Assembly (NCBI GenBank): GCA_951804985.1
Contig: OX638136.1
Span: 1,987,852-2,051,851 of the forward strand
Source: Dryomyza anilis
Taxonomy: Eukaryota > Arthropoda > Insecta > Diptera > Dryomyzidae
Length of the DNA stretch: 64,000 nt
Reading direction: 5' to 3'
How positions within the stretch are numbered: position 1 is the first letter of the stretch; the number at the start of each line of letters is the position of its first letter. Positions 24,416 through 36,836 of this stretch are shown one piece after another. The notes below the pieces were generated by a model that was not told the DNA's origin, ran no database searches, and worked only from the letters and a program-made list of their open reading frames with translations. The position numbers were made by a program, and so were the translations under genes.

Positions 24416-25389
24416 ACTTTGGCCTTCGTCGAGTTTTTCATTGGATTTTTATAATCGCTGAGGTAACCAGACCTATTGTCGGATCGGATTTCCTCAAGCA
24501 TCATCATCTCTTACCTGATCTTCGAAACCGAACTCTGGTAGATGGTAAAACTTTGGTTACCTCACCAGCGGAATTAACCAAGATTCCATCGAGGTCAATT
24601 TCGCACATCATCAAAGATAACTCTACTTATCAGAAACTTCTGCAACAATTTCCTGAAGTCGTCAGCATCAACTCTTCACTGAAAAATGTTAAGAGCACCA
24701 AGGCGTATCATTTCATCGAAACCACTGGAAAACCTGTCTCTGCAAAAGCTCGCCGATTGGATCTCAAGCGTTTAAATATTGCCAAGAAAGAATTCCAGTT
24801 CATGTTGGACCAAAAAACTATGCAGCCATCTAAGAGCGAATGGGCAAATCCTCTTCACATGGTCCCTAAAAGTAATGGCGATTGGCGACCATGTGGGGAT
24901 TACCGGTTTCTTAACCAAAGAACTGTTCCTGACAAGTACTCAATTCCTTTTATTACGGATTTCAATCATAATTTAAAATTTTGTAAATATTTTTTGAAAA
25001 TGGATTTGGTGCGGGCCTATCACCAAAATCGTGTCAACCCTGCGGATGTGCCAAAAACCACAATAATCATACCTTTTGGATTATTCGAGTTCCTTAAAAT
25101 GCCTTTCGGATTAATGAATGCAGCGCAGAGTTTCCAGCGATACATGGATGAAGTTTGCAGGAGTTTGGAGTTTGTTTTCGTTTACATAGATGACGTTCTA
25201 ATCGCTTCTAGAACAGAACAGGAAAACTTGATGCATATCAAGATTCTACTTCAGCGATTCAAGGAATATGGTATTTTATTGAATCCTGGAAAATGCATTT
25301 TTGGAGTTCAAGAAGTAAATTTTCTTGGATTCACAATTACAACACAAGGCATTAAACCATTGAAGACATGCTATTCTTGCTATTCTTGA
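24412..25389 (+). pseudogene. pol: Gypsy B reverse transcriptase
   Basis: A 325-residue open frame covers the protease tail (IVGSDFLKHHHLLPDL) and most of the RT. Visible motifs are WRPCGDYRFLN, MDLVRAYHQ (first catalytic Asp), MPFGLMNAAQSFQRYMDEV and YIDDVLIAS (catalytic YIDD at about residue 262), then FLGFTI. The ATG is internal and not the original start. The frame ends at 25389 beside a 9-bp direct duplication (gctattctt twice). Confidence 0.8.
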
Positions 25390-26200
25390 ATTCAAGAAAC
25401 CACAATCGATTTTAGAGCTTCGTAGATTTTTAGCAATGTTAAACTTTTACAGAAAATTTTTACGTGATGGTGCTAAAACTCAAGAAAATCTCAACGATTT
25501 AACGAAAGGTGCAGTCAAGAATGACAAAACCATAATACAATGGACAAATGCTCTAGAAAATGTCTTCAACAATTGCAAGTCAAATTTAGCTAACGCAGCA
25601 GTTCTCATTCATCCTGATCCAGATGCCGAAATTTGTTTAAAAGTCGACGCTTCAGATTTTGCGTTGGGTGCGGTCTTGGAACAGCGCGCTGAACAATGTT
25701 GGAGACCATTGGCATTCTACTCCAAGAAACTGTCATCTACCGAGCGCAATTACAGCACGTATGATCGAGAGCTGTTGGCTGCATACAGTGCCATCAAACA
25801 CTTCAGACATATGCTGGAGGATCGTGTATTTGTTTTGTATACCGACCATAAGCCGCTTATATATGCTTTCACTCAAAAACCCGAGAAAGCTACACCTCGT
25901 CAATTGCGACATCTGGACTATATATCTCAGTTTACTACAGATTTACGTAAACACAATATAGTCGCTGATGCAATGTCAAGAATCGAAGAGATATCTGCAA
26001 ATAATTATGAAGAGATCGCAAAAGAACAACAGAATGATGAACAGCTCAAGAAATATATTGAATCGACGAATGGATTGCAAATTAAGCTCATTCATATACC
26101 CAATAGTAGTATGGAACTCTATTGTGATGTATCAACAAACCGCGCAAGACCTTTTGTACCTCTTCAGTTCAGAAAGAAAATATTTAGAAACATTCATGGT
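25390..26200 (+). pseudogene. pol: Gypsy B RNase H and integrase N terminus, truncated
   Basis: Resumes in another frame with the RT connection (LRRFLAMLNFYRKFLRD). RNase H follows with KVDASDFALGAVL, STYDRELLAAY and YTDHKPL, three of the catalytic positions. The polypeptide then runs to the integrase zinc region (FRKKIFRNIHGL) and stops being recognisable at about 26195, where a small tctgtatttt repeat leads into an MITE fragment. The DDE core, chromodomain and 3' LTR are absent, so the element is 3'-truncated. Confidence 0.8.
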
Positions 26201-26230
26201 CTGTATTTTCTGTATTTTGGTCTGTATTCT

Positions 26231-26393
26231 GTATTTTGTACACTCATAAAATTGTATTTTGACACTACAGATGTGTACTAGTTTTACATACTTTTATGTG
26301 TAAATTTTATTTTTACACATTCGTTGAAATTTACTACATTAATAAAAGGAAACCGGTTTTCTACATTTATTGTAGTAAATTTTTCTTAGAGTG
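26231..26393. mobile_element. MITE-like element M1, right-end fragment
   Basis: Direct repeat of 20541-20700. It replaces the 3' half of gypsy B. Confidence 0.65.
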
Positions 26394-28431
26394 TGGGCCA
26401 TTCCAGACCTTTTCGATTTCAATGAAATTTGGACAACTGATAAGGATTATTGCATTGACCAATTTTTTCTACCTCTACCATAGTAGAAATTTAGTACAGA
26501 GTGCTATCATTGTCTGATAAAGTTGCCTGATTTTTAATTAAGGTATTGATGAGGAGTTCAAATCAGTACAATTCGAAGTTAATATCCTGATCAGATTACT
26601 TGATTACGCATCCTGACTTTATATTATTCGATGTAGATATAAAGTATTCTGAAACTGCTTTCCCAAATTCGATCTTTTAAACAAAAAATAGTTTTGTGAA
26701 CAAAAATGTTTCAATAACTTTACATTGACAAAAATTCCACATTTGTCATTAGATATTTCTCAACATTTAACATGAGATATATCACAACATTTAACATGAG
26801 TTATTTAAAAATTATAAATTTTTGTGAATTTATTTTGGAACAGTTTAACATTTATTTATTATATTTTATTTTATTAGAAAAAGTTTGTGAGTCAATTATG
26901 ATATAAAAGCTTTATACGAACATCTCAATCATATATAAATACGATATCCAACAGTTTTTCATAAGTGTCAGATCAGGTTTGAATACGTAGGCTTTAGATC
27001 AGGTTTTTTTCAGGTTGCTTTACGTAAATTTCAAATTAGGATTACGCTAGTCAATCCTGATCAGGATGATTTCAGGTGGCCTTGGGTTGTGATGCGTTAT
27101 CACAACCAGAGTTACAGTGGTTCAAAGTTTAAAAAAATTGGCCAAAAATCACTTTTGTATGGTTTTTCATATTTCAATATCTCTTGAAGTAAAAACGCAA
27201 GAAACTCCGCTTATGGCTCGTTTTAAAGCTAATAGAACAAGCTTTTGGAACAATTAAGTTGTAATTTCTACTGTGGTTTAACTATATCTGTGGAAGTAGT
27301 AGACGAAAAAAATAAAAAAATTTGATGCATTGACCAATTTTTTTATTTTTTTTGTCTACGTCTTGATACCTTTTATCAGTTGCCCAAATTTTATTGAAAT
27401 TGAAGAAGGTAAGTTCCAACCGGTGGTCAATTTGGTGCGGAATATATTAAAATATATTCTAAAAATAAAATTAATAAATTCTAAGAAAAAATTATTTCTC
27501 ATCTCTTGGGTTTGCAATTTTTCACAGTATTTTTTGTTTACGTATATACTGTTTTTATAATTCAGCATATTTTCACTAAGTATTCCAATTCCTTGATTTC
27601 GGGAAATGGAATAAAAACCCGTTGATCCCGGCATTCTTAAATTGATATTAACAGTACCGTAGTAAGAAATCATATATTATAATCTAAATAAATGAATATT
27701 TTTATGCAGCAACATTTCCACAAAATAAAACGGGAAACTTAAAAACAACATAATTATGTTAAGGACTACTAAAAGAAGAGCATCTACAAATTTTAAATCG
27801 GGTAGTTTTTAATTTCAGTTTTACACAGTCCAGCTCTAAGAAAACAAAGATGATTACCAAAAATATCACACCCCTAAATATCAAGATATTTACAATTTAT
27901 TTGAATAGCCTTTGAGACAACATTTCCTAAACATCCGACAAATACAATAAATATTGCTGGCAACCACCTTTAAATTTATGATTTTTTATAGCAACCATGA
28001 AATAAACATCTTACAAATATGAAGATAGTTGAGGAATATTTGGAAAAGGTACTCCATTAGAATTAGCGGAGTAATTTTTATTTAACTAAAATAAAATGAA
28101 TCAAATGTATTTTTATTTATTCTAGAATTAAAACAGTATCCTGTTAATACATCGCCATCGTCTTTATAAATCCTTTGAAGGTAAAATTATACAATGACTT
28201 GAGACTTCTTCGCCGAAGATCCAAGTCCGACCGGCGATGCTGTCATCAAAATCAACTCTGAAAAGAAATAATTTTCCATCGCTTGTTGATAACACTGTTC
28301 TACAAATTGAGAGTCGTTGGCCTAATTTGAAACCAATCAAATGAGGCCAAACCTATAATTAAACCTATCAATTCTGGTCAATTTGCATACTCAGAATTTT
28401 CCCTATACATCGAGATTTTTCAAGTTGTTAA
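26394..28431. other. Non-coding AT-rich region with R2 repeat blocks
   Basis: Blocks at 26395-26480 and 27090-27450 match repeat R2 at 15880-16520. The remainder (27451-28431) shows no gene; small open frames have no recognisable domain. A gttgttaacta word is duplicated at the edge of C1 (28426-28446). Confidence 0.45.
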
Positions 28432-28990
28432 CTAAGTTGTTAACTAATGCATCCGCAACTGTTGTGGATTCTTGATTCGTCATGGGATACACTTCAGGCC
28501 ACTTGCTGAAGTAGTCAATGACGACAAGAACATACTTATTACACGCATCACTGATTGGAAACGCTCCGGCGACATCCAATACGCTCGAATGGTGCTCCCA
28601 CGTTGTACTGATGCATCCTGCCGCGACTTCTTACAGTCGGTCCTTTTGTTGGTACACATTGCGGGCAACTGCGATACCAATCGGCGACTGACTGTTGGCA
28701 TCCAATCCAATAAAAACGTTTCTTTACCTTCTCGACCGTTTTATTAATGCCCAAAATGTCTCTTTTATTTTTGATTTGGTAACAACAATTAAACTTCGAG
28801 CGGATGTGCCACCTTCATTTTCCCATACACGATATAAGCAACCATCTTGTAGCTTTAAGCTCTGCCACTGGGCCCAGTAAGCTTTAGTTATTGGACTGTC
28901 GGCAGCTATATCTTCCCATGATGGTTTTCTTTGCTGTTCCTTTAACATCATGATTTTTCTGAGGTCGATATCACTCTTTTGGTAAAACAT
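28432..28990 (-). pseudogene. pol: Gypsy C1 integrase remnant, 3'-truncated
   Basis: On the minus strand this matches the integrase of C2-C4. The zinc domain is present (GINKTVEKVKKRFYWIGC, CPQC), then YNVGAPFERI, with several frame breaks. The catalytic core beyond the first Asp, the 3' end of pol and the 3' LTR are missing; homology starts abruptly at 28432. The segment at 28724-28990 is the RNase H/integrase linker. C1 is older and more diverged than C2-C4. Confidence 0.75.
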
Positions 28991-28999
28991 TTAGCAAAC

Positions 29000-30365
29000 G
29001 AATGTAAAGTATGTCTGCCTTTCCTTCAGCTCTTAAGCAATTTCTGCATTCTAGTTTGCATGGGCGTCGTGACAGAGCATCTGCATTTCCATGATTTCCT
29101 CATTTACGATGTTCGATTGAAAAATCGTAGCTTTGTAATCCTTCTATCCAACGCGCAATTTGGCCTTCCGGAACTGAAGTAACCATCGTAGTGCTGCGTT
29201 TCTCAAGTGAAACTGTTGTCCGTACAGATACTTTTGAACATTTTTCACACTTTGAATTACAGCAAGATGCTCCCTCCTGGTGACACAGTAATTTCGCTCG
29301 GGCTTGGACAATGTTTTACTGTAGTATGAGATTACTTTTTCTAGCCCATTGATCACATAAGAGAGAACTCCGCCTATTCCCTATCCACTTGCATCCGTTT
29401 CAAGTATAATTTTCTTACCTGGAATTGGATATGAAATAATTGGTGCCGAGCACAGTAGATCTATTAATTTCAAAAACGACCTTTCTTGATCATCGTCCTA
29501 TTGAAATGCGTGGATCTTTTTTGTCAATTCGTGAAGACTGCTAGCAACATTAGCAAAGCGTGGAACAAATCGCCTGTAGTATGTACATAGCCTCAAGAAA
29601 CTTCGAAGGTTATGTGGGTTCTGTGTTCTTGGCCACTCCTTTACGGCAACTATTTTATCCTCGTCGTTCTGTGGTAACTCGATGACCCAGATAGTTTACT
29701 TCTTTTTTAAAAAGTGAAAATTTTCAGAAAAAGTTTCAGTCCCGCACTTTCCAATCGGAGAAAAACTACTTCTAAATTTCTTAGATGTTCGTTGAAATCC
29801 TTGCCCATAACAATTATGTCATCGAGGTATGTTTTCCAGTGTAAACCTTTTAATACATGCTCCATTAACCGCTCGAAAATAGCTGGGAAATTACAAAGTC
29901 CAAATGGCATTACCAGAAATTGCCATAGACCATCGCCAGTACTGAATGCAGTCTTCTCTCGATCATTCTTATCGATTTCTACTTGCCAATAACCGCTTTG
30001 CAAGTCTAACGTAGAAAGCCATTTTGCATTAGAGAGTGTATCCAAGGTTTCGTCGAATCTAGGCAATGGATAGCTATCTTTCTTGGTTACATCATTTAAC
30101 TTTCGGTAACCAACACCACTGGTGAGCTCCATGGGCTTTCTGATGTTTCCACGACACCACTGTCGATCTCTTCGACTAAATGTGACACTTCGTCCCGTTT
30201 AGCAAGTGGTACTCTTTTTGGTGCTTGACGAATTGGTTTAGAGTCACCAGTGTCTATTCGATGTTTTACGATGGAAGTTCTTCCGTCGTATTGTCCTTTA
30301 GAACGGAATACAAACCAGTGTTTATCAATTAGTTGTTGAATTTTACTATTTTCTTTGGCAGTCAA
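29000..30365 (-). pseudogene. pol: Gypsy C1 reverse transcriptase and RNase H
   Basis: The only C copy with the whole RT. From the 5' side (30365 down) it has ETSESPWSSPVVLV, GYRKLND, LSTLDLQSGYWQVEI (first catalytic Asp), KTAFST, MPFGLCNFPAIFERLM and TYLDDIIVMGK (catalytic YLDD), then a frame break. RNase H remains appear at 29144-29356 (YYSKTLSKPERNYCVTRREH). At least four frame breaks separate the pieces. The 29707-30365 part is missing from C2-C4. Confidence 0.8.
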
Positions 30366-31120
30366 ATCCTCAACTCTTTTATAAAAGTTTGAGCGGATTT
30401 ATTATCTTCTTGCGGTGTAGTGTTGATTTTTGATTGACTTGCTTCACAATTTATTATCGCATATGCCTCTTGACACCTACCTATTACTGTTCCCTTTTTA
30501 ATTAATTTGGACGAGTTTTCCACGTTGAGAACTCTTGATACAACTTTGTTTTTTGTCGCTTCTGCTAATGTTCTTCCGACAACAATATTACTTCTGCTCA
30601 TTATTCGCTTCAATAACCCACAACTTGCTTATCTCACAATCTCCATTTAATTTCGCCAAAACAATTGCTTCTGAATTAGGTGGTATTTTTTAGGAGCAGT
30701 AACTGTTTGTCACAATCAATATTTAGTTGGATCTCCGTGTTGGCATAACTCAAAATTTTTATTGTTAGGAGGTAGATCTAGTGTGTAACCGTTCCTTATC
30801 ATGAAGTCCATGCCAAGTATTATTTCGTCTACTATTTCCGCCACTATAAAATCATGCTTAACTCTCGTAGTACCAATCGTGATTTTCTTGGTAATCTTTC
30901 CTCTGATAAGGGCCTTTTCGCCTGTGGCTGTTTGCAATCTAATTCCTATAAGCGGCTCTACGCCTTTACAAGGTTACTTCTTATTATTGAGTGTGAAGCT
31001 CCCGTGTCCAATGTTACCATATATGCTGTACACTCAATGAGTTCTTCGACAGTTAAGCTATTTGACTTTCGAGCAATTTGTGAAATGGAGATTCTGGGGC
31101 AATCGGTTATGGGAGTAAGA
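30366..31120 (-). pseudogene. pro: Gypsy C1 protease region
   Basis: The protease motif region reads VTLDTGASHSIIR (about 30985-31020), followed by ILGMDFMIRNGYTLDL (30790-30830), the second conserved block of retropepsins. Frame breaks lie between them. The SINE at 31121-31340 separates it from gag. Confidence 0.75.
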
Positions 31121-31340
31121 GCCGGCCTCAGCAGAGAGCCGGCCTCAGCAGTCCAGAGGTAGCGCGCTGGACTTGCATTCTGAAGGTCTCGGGTTCGAAT
31201 CCCGGCTTGGGCATGGGCGCTCGTGGTGATATTAACCACAAATCGTAGGGAATAGATTTCACAGTACAATGGATATAATCTGTCTGAGTGCTGTGGATCT
31301 TAGTAGATATTCCAAAAAAAAAAAAAAAAAAAAAAAAAAA
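31121..31340 (+). mobile_element. tRNA-derived SINE with poly(A) tail
   Basis: A plus-strand SINE with an agaggtagcgcgctgg A-box region and a perfect ggttcgaatcc B box (31192-31202), an unrelated body of about 110 bp and a 27-base A tail (31314-31340). The first 16 bases (gccggcctcagcagag) are tandemly repeated. Comparison with C2 at 36330-36360 shows it is inserted between protease and gag of C1. It differs from the other two SINEs. Confidence 0.8.
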
Positions 31341-31342
31341 GA

Positions 31343-32595
31343 TTGTGCCCACAGAACTGACTCGTTGTAGTTTAAAGATTGTTTAATTTTATTGTTATTT
31401 TCGACATGATCCTGTCGTTGTTCATATCTGGGTTCCCTTGTGGATTGATTTAATACGCGCTTGCGTTTTTTACGACAATCATATGTATCACAGTTATAGC
31501 ATTTACCTTTGAATTTGGTATCACGGTTGGCAGCAGTGTGTTCGGTGTGTTCGAAGGCATCGATCTTGAACTTTTATATGAAATCACTCGTGGAATGTGC
31601 ATACGGCAAATGCGCAAGACTCTCGACGTCCGCTGCATACGCCTGTAAAGTTTCACCATTTCTTTGCATTCGGCCCTTTAGTTTCATTCAGTAGATCTGC
31701 TTCATGTGATCACTGCCATATTTGCTTTGCAGTGCAGCCATAACCGCTAAATAAATGTATCTATCACTTTCTTGAACAGTCCGTAATATTTCGGCTGCGC
31801 GTCCTTTTAGCGCCACGATAAGTGCGGCTACGCTGTGCTCATCGATTACATACAGCCGTCGTCTCAAATTTCAGCTTGAAAATGTTGAACGCTGTGGTTC
31901 CATCAAACAGCGGCGATTTCAACCTCGTACCACTGGCAACAGGCAGTGATGGTCCACTTAGCTGTAGTGAATTGACATCTTCTTGTATTTTCTGTAGCTT
32001 TTTGTCGAAACCATTTTCCAATTTTTGATATTGTTCATCAACGTTATTTTCCAACCTTTGAAATTTGTCATCCATACTCACTTTCATGTCATTTACATGT
32101 GTCTCAAATTCGTTCACTTTTCGAACTTTCCAGAAGCTGTTTCGAATGTTTTTGAAGTTGTTCGGAATTTTCCTGAAGTTTTTGCTCTATTTTATTGGAA
32201 TTTTCATGAAGTTTCTGTTCCATTTTATTAAAGCTTTCTAGAAATTAATGCTTCATGTCCAATTTCAATTGGTTTGAATTTTCTAGTAGTTGTTTGGAAC
32301 TCTCTTAAATTTTCAATTCCATTTTTAAAAACAGCTTCTATATTGCTGTAATTAACTGGCTCACATCAAAAGCTTGCGACTGTGTTTTTCCACAGAGTCC
32401 AGATTTTTGGATGACGGTGGTGCAACTTCCACTTCAAAATCGTACAGTGCGATATCAATGTCTTGGGCCGCAAATTCTATTATAAGGCACCTTTGCAGCT
32501 CTAGTTTCGTACCTGCAGTTGGAAGATCTCGACTCGCTAGCTCCTTTTTAAGCTGGTAGACTTTAAGTTGATCAAATTGAACAATTTTGTATCAC
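31343..32595 (-). pseudogene. gag: Gypsy C1 gag
   Basis: Decayed copy of the C gag. Near 32595 the minus strand starts with the same SAP-like N terminus as C3. A coiled-coil-like region at 31839-32117 (repeated Q-K-L-E-N segments, then an LPVASGTRLKSPLFDGTTAF block) leads to capsid and zinc-region remnants at 31450-31659. The first zinc-knuckle cysteines are altered. Multiple stops and frameshifts. Confidence 0.7.
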
Positions 32596-32615
32596 AATCC
32601 CACTTCTGACACCAA
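32596..32615 (-). promoter_or_regulatory. Primer-binding site of gypsy C1
   Basis: On the minus strand tggtgtcagaagtgggat follows the LTR directly, complementary to the 3' end of a tRNA-Leu. The same site is present in C2, C3 and C4. Confidence 0.75.
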
Positions 32616-33107
32616 TGTTACGAAAATTCAGTCTACGGAAAACTGTTCTACAAGTTTGTATCAGTGGATTGTGTACAAAATGAAAACCACACTAATATTT
32701 GGTTTTAACTAGTATTATTTCAATTAGTCTTAATTAACTATATTTATTTAAATAACAACTTAATAACAATAACTTATCACAACTGCTGTATTTCTGCAAT
32801 TTATCTTGAAAACGTTCGCTCACGAGATGCTTATATAGTGCAGGCATCAGTTCGACACCACTCGACAAGCTTCGACTTGCTTCGAGAACCTTCTACTCGT
32901 TTCGTGAATGACACGTGCTATTTGCATCTTATTCGCACTCATGTGTTTTAATGTGCTGATCTTCCATCTCTTTCTCACACATGGCTCAGAACGCTGAATG
33001 ATCTTCTACTCTTTCTAACACATTTCTTAGTGCGCTGATTTGTCTTGCGTCTCATTTATTATTGTTGAATGTTTGCACTATGGGGAAAATTACATCTTTT
33101 CGTGACA
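32616..33107 (-). mobile_element. Gypsy C LTR shared by C1 (5') and C2 (3')
   Basis: Bounded by tgttacg and cgtgaca. The left side is joined to the C1 primer site; on the right, beyond a SINE and TA run, is the 3' end of C2. It is more diverged than the other array LTRs and lacks about 50 bp of them. Confidence 0.8.
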
Positions 33108-33418
33108 ATATAATAATATAATAGTTTGGCACTACAGCTCTATAAGAACTTAGGCCGAGCTCTCTCACCATTTTGAGCTGTGCGTGTTATATTTGTCCTC
33201 AAAGTGGAGGGACCTACAGTTTATTGCCGACTACGAACGGCGGGTGAGAGCTTTTCATAGGCAATTTTTTACTCTCATAGGTTTTCCATTTACTGACGAG
33301 AGGTAGCGCGGTATAGAAAAAATGTTTCTATGAAAAGATTTTGTTAGCCCCAGTCCAGGCTTGTACCGGGGACCTTTTGGCTCGCAGTCCAACGCACTAA
33401 CCACTGAGCTACCGCGGC

Positions 33419-33421
<3 letters not shown>
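33108..33421 (-). mobile_element. tRNA-derived SINE, copy 2
   Basis: Same family as 22509-22830. On the minus strand it has the gtagctcagtggttagtgcg A-box region and a degenerate B box (ggtacaagcc near 33355). The AT-rich tail touches the end of the C LTR. Confidence 0.8.

Positions 33422-33491
<70 letters not shown>
33422..33491. repeat. (TA)n microsatellite
   Basis: About 35 TA units between the SINE head and C2. They replace the last part of the C2 3' untranslated region that is present in C3 (55763-55825). Confidence 0.95.
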
Positions 33492-33494
<3 letters not shown>

Positions 33495-34460
33495 GACATC
33501 GTTAATTCTTTTAATTATCTTGTATGGTCCTTCCCAGTGTGTTTGTAGCTTAGGGGATAAGCCTTTCTTCCTTTGTGGGTTATAGAGCGAAACAAGCTCT
33601 CCTTCCGTAAATCCCTCTGAATTTGTGCACTAGTCGTTTCTGTCCTTCATCTTATCACTCGCAAATTGTGTACGCTGCCTTACAAACTGATGCACTTCGT
33701 TCATTTCTTAACTTTTCCTGGAAACATAATCGTGTACAGGAATTCCAGCTGAAGGGCTCGCACCGAACTACAAATCCGCAGGTAATCTTAAGTCTGTTCC
33801 AAAAACAATTTTAGATGGTGAAGCTGCTGTGGTATCATGAACGTTCGATAAGCCATGAGGAATAGTGGTATGTGTGTATCCCAATCTTTTTGATTTTTAT
33901 TAACCACTTTTCTGAGATACTCTTCCAAAATCCGATTGAATCTCTCCACCATGCCGTCTGATTGCGGGTGCAAAGGCGTTGTTCGTGTTTTGAGTATGTT
34001 GAGGATTTTGCGTAATTCTTTAAAAACTGCAGACTCAAAATTTCTTCCTTGGTCTGAATGCAATTCCAACGGTACTCCAAAACGGCTTACCCAGTTGTTA
34101 ACTAATGCATCCGCAACTGTTGTGGCTTCTTGATTCGGCTTGGGATACACTTCAGGCCACTTGCTGAAATAGTCAATGACGACAAGCACATTCTTATTCC
34201 CCGCATCACTGATTGGAAACGGCCCGGCGACATCCATGGCAATACGCTCGAATGGTGCTCCCACGTTGTACTGATGCATCCTACCGTGACTTCTCACTGT
34301 TGGTCCTTTTGCTGGTACACATTGCGGGCAACTGCGAATCCAATCTGCGACTGACTCTTGGCATCCAATCAAATAAAAACGTTTCTTTACCTTCTCGACC
34401 GTTTTATTAATGCCCAAATGACCACCACTAGATCCACCATGGTATTCCGCTAATATATCT
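33492..34460 (-). pseudogene. pol: Gypsy C2 integrase
   Basis: A 209-residue open stretch (33788-34417) begins in the zinc domain (GINKTVEKVKKRFYLIGC, CPQC). It carries the DDE core: MDVAGPFPISD (first Asp), LELHSDQGRNFES (second Asp) and GMVERFNR (Glu). It then breaks by frameshift after LFLMAYRT. The C-terminal part continues in other frames to about 33500. At the protein level the open part is identical to C3. Integrase would insert the cDNA into the host genome; here it is inactive. Confidence 0.85.
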
Positions 34461-35870
34461 TTTATTTTTGACTTGGGAACAACAATTAAACTTCGAGCGG
34501 ATGTGCCATCTTCATTTTCCCATACACGATATAAGCAACCATCTTGTAGCTTTAGGCTCTGCCACTGTGCCCAGTAAGCTTTAGTTATGGCACTGTCGGC
34601 AGCTATATCTTTCCATGATGGTTTTCTTTGCTGTTCCTTGTGAGGTCGGGATCACTCTTTTGATCAATTTGAATTTGTTCCGAAGTCCATTTTTCATCGG
34701 GCAAAACATTTAGCAAACGAATGTCAATTATGTTTTCTTTTCCTTCCGCTCTTGAACAATGTCTAGTTTACATGGGCGTCGTGACAGAGCATCTGCATTT
34801 CCATGATGACCTCCTTTACGATGTTCTATGGTGAAATCGTAGCTCTGTAATCGTTCTATCCAACGCGAAATTTGACCTTCTGGGTCTTTGAACAGACGTG
34901 AAACTGTTGCCCGTACAGGTATTTGTAAAAATTTTTCACACTTTCGATTACAGCAAGAAGCTCCCTCCTGGTGACGCAGTAATTTCGCTCGGGTTTGGAC
35001 AATGTTTTACTGTAGTATGCGATCACTTTTTCTTTTCCATTGATCACTTGAGAGAGAACTCCGCCGATTCCGTATCCACTCGCATCCGTATCAAGTACAA
35101 ATTTCTCACCTGGGATTGGATACGCAAGAATTGGTGCCGAGCACAGCAAAAACGCCCTTTCTTGATCATTGCTCCATTGAAATGCGCGGTTCTTTCTTGT
35201 CAACTCGTGAAGACTGCTAGCTACATTGGCAAAACCTGGATCAAATCGTCTGTAGTATGTACATAGCCCCAAGAAACTTCGTAGGTCATGTAGATTTTGC
35301 GGTATGAGCCACTCCATGACTGCAACTATTTTATTCTCATCGGTATGCACGCCTTCCGTGGTAACTCGATGACCCAGATACTTGACTTCTTTCTTGAAAA
35401 GTGAGCATTTCTTTGGGCTAAGTTGTAGACCCGCATTTTGCAATCGAAGGAATACTTCCTCTAGATTTCTTAGATGTTCTTTGAAATCCTTGTCCATAAC
35501 AATTATGTCATCAAGGTATACTAGGCATGTTTTCCAGTGTTAACCATTTAATACGTGCTTCATTAACCGTTCGAATGTTGCTGGGGTATTGCATAGTCCA
35601 AACGGCATTACCAAAAATTGCCATAGTCCATCTCCAGTACTGAATGCGGTCTTCTCTCTATCTTTTGGCCCTTTTCAGCAAATATACACCGATATTTGTC
35701 AATTAGCTGTTGCACTTGACTCTTTTCTTTGCCACCCAAATCTTTCGTCCACTCATTTATAAACCTGTGAGTAGATTGTTTGTTTATTTGCGATGTGCCG
35801 TAGTCCCTTGATGGATTTGACTCACAATTTATAATCGCTGATGCCTCTTGACACTGGCCTATCACTGTTC
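34461..35870 (-). pseudogene. pol: Gypsy C2 RT (internally deleted) and RNase H
   Basis: The piece at 34856-35497 contains the post-YLDD RT part (KCSLFKKEVKYLGHRVTT, LRSFLGLCTYYRRF) and RNase H (LDTDASGYGIGGVLSQ, TRRELLAVIESV), ending in a frameshift. YLDD itself lies near 35500-35520 behind a stop. The upstream piece (35608-35865) jumps from IDKYRCIFAEKGQ directly to a segment just before the RT core, so the RT fingers and first catalytic Asp are deleted relative to C1. The same deletion is in C3 and C4. Confidence 0.85.
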
Positions 35871-36350
35871 ACTTTTTAATTAATTTCGACGAGTTTTCCA
35901 TGTTTAGAACTCTTATTGGAACAACTTTGTCTTTTGTCGTTTCTACTAATGTTCTTCCGACAACAATATTACTTCTGCTCATCATTCGCTTCTATAACCC
36001 ACAACTTGCTTATCCCACAATCTCCATTTAATTTAGCCCAAACAATTGCTTCTGAATTAGTAAAATCATGCTTAACTGTCGAGTGCCAATAGTGATTTTC
36101 TTGGTAATTTTTCCTCTGATTTGAGCCTCTTTACCTGTCGCTGTTTGCAATCTTATTCCGATAAGCGGCTCTACTACGTCCTTAACAAGGTTACTTCTTA
36201 TTATAGAGTGTGAAGCTCCCGTATCCAATGTTACCATATATGCTGTACAATCAATGACTCCTTCGACAGTTAAGCTATTTGGCTTTCGAGCAATTTGTGA
36301 AATGGAGATTCTGGGGCATTCGGTTATGGGAGTCAGATCGTGCCCCGCAG
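35871..36350 (-). pseudogene. pro: Gypsy C2 protease
   Basis: VTLDTGASHSIIR gives the catalytic motif near 36200-36237, followed by TATGKEAQIRGKITKK. A small deletion and frameshift near 36060 removes the second conserved protease block that C1 still has. Confidence 0.75.
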
Positions 36351-36836
36351 ATCTGACTCGTTTCAGTTTAAAGCTTGATTAAAATTTACGCTATTTTGGT
36401 CATGATCCTGTCTTTCTACATGTCTGGGTTCATCTGCAGATTGATTTATTGAGCGCTTGCGTTTTTTTAGGACAGTCACGTGCCATATGCCCATATGTAT
36501 CACAGTTGTAGCATTTACCTTGGTAGCATGTTACCTTGGGCGCAATCACTGTTGCACGTTTTGTCTCCTGATCGCGTATGCCATCAACAAACGCTTCGAT
36601 TTTGCACTTTTCTATGAAATCACTTGCTGAATCTGAATACGACAAATGCGCAAGCCTCTCGACGTCCGCTGCATACGCCTGAAATGTTTCACCATTTCGT
36701 TGCATTCGGCCCTTTAGTTCCTTTCTGTAGATCTGCTTCATGTGATCACTTCCATATTTCCGTTGCAGCCATAACCGCTGTGTAACTATTCCGTGTCCAC
36801 ATTTTTCGATGACGCTGTTGCAGCTTCTACTTCAAA
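36351..36836 (-). pseudogene. gag: Gypsy C2 gag, interrupted by element D
   Basis: The open piece 36430-36741 carries the capsid C terminus (RNGETFQAYAADVERLAHL) and one zinc knuckle (CYNCDTYGHMARDC). The sequence then jumps by an internal deletion (near 36790) to the end of the SAP-containing N-terminal part and stops at 36836, where element D begins. The remaining gag start of C2 is at 55067-55190. Confidence 0.8.

Noticed and set aside
33936..34410. Plus-strand frames opposite C integrase, repeated in C3 and C4
   Set aside because: Shadows of the DDE integrase frame, duplicated along with the array.
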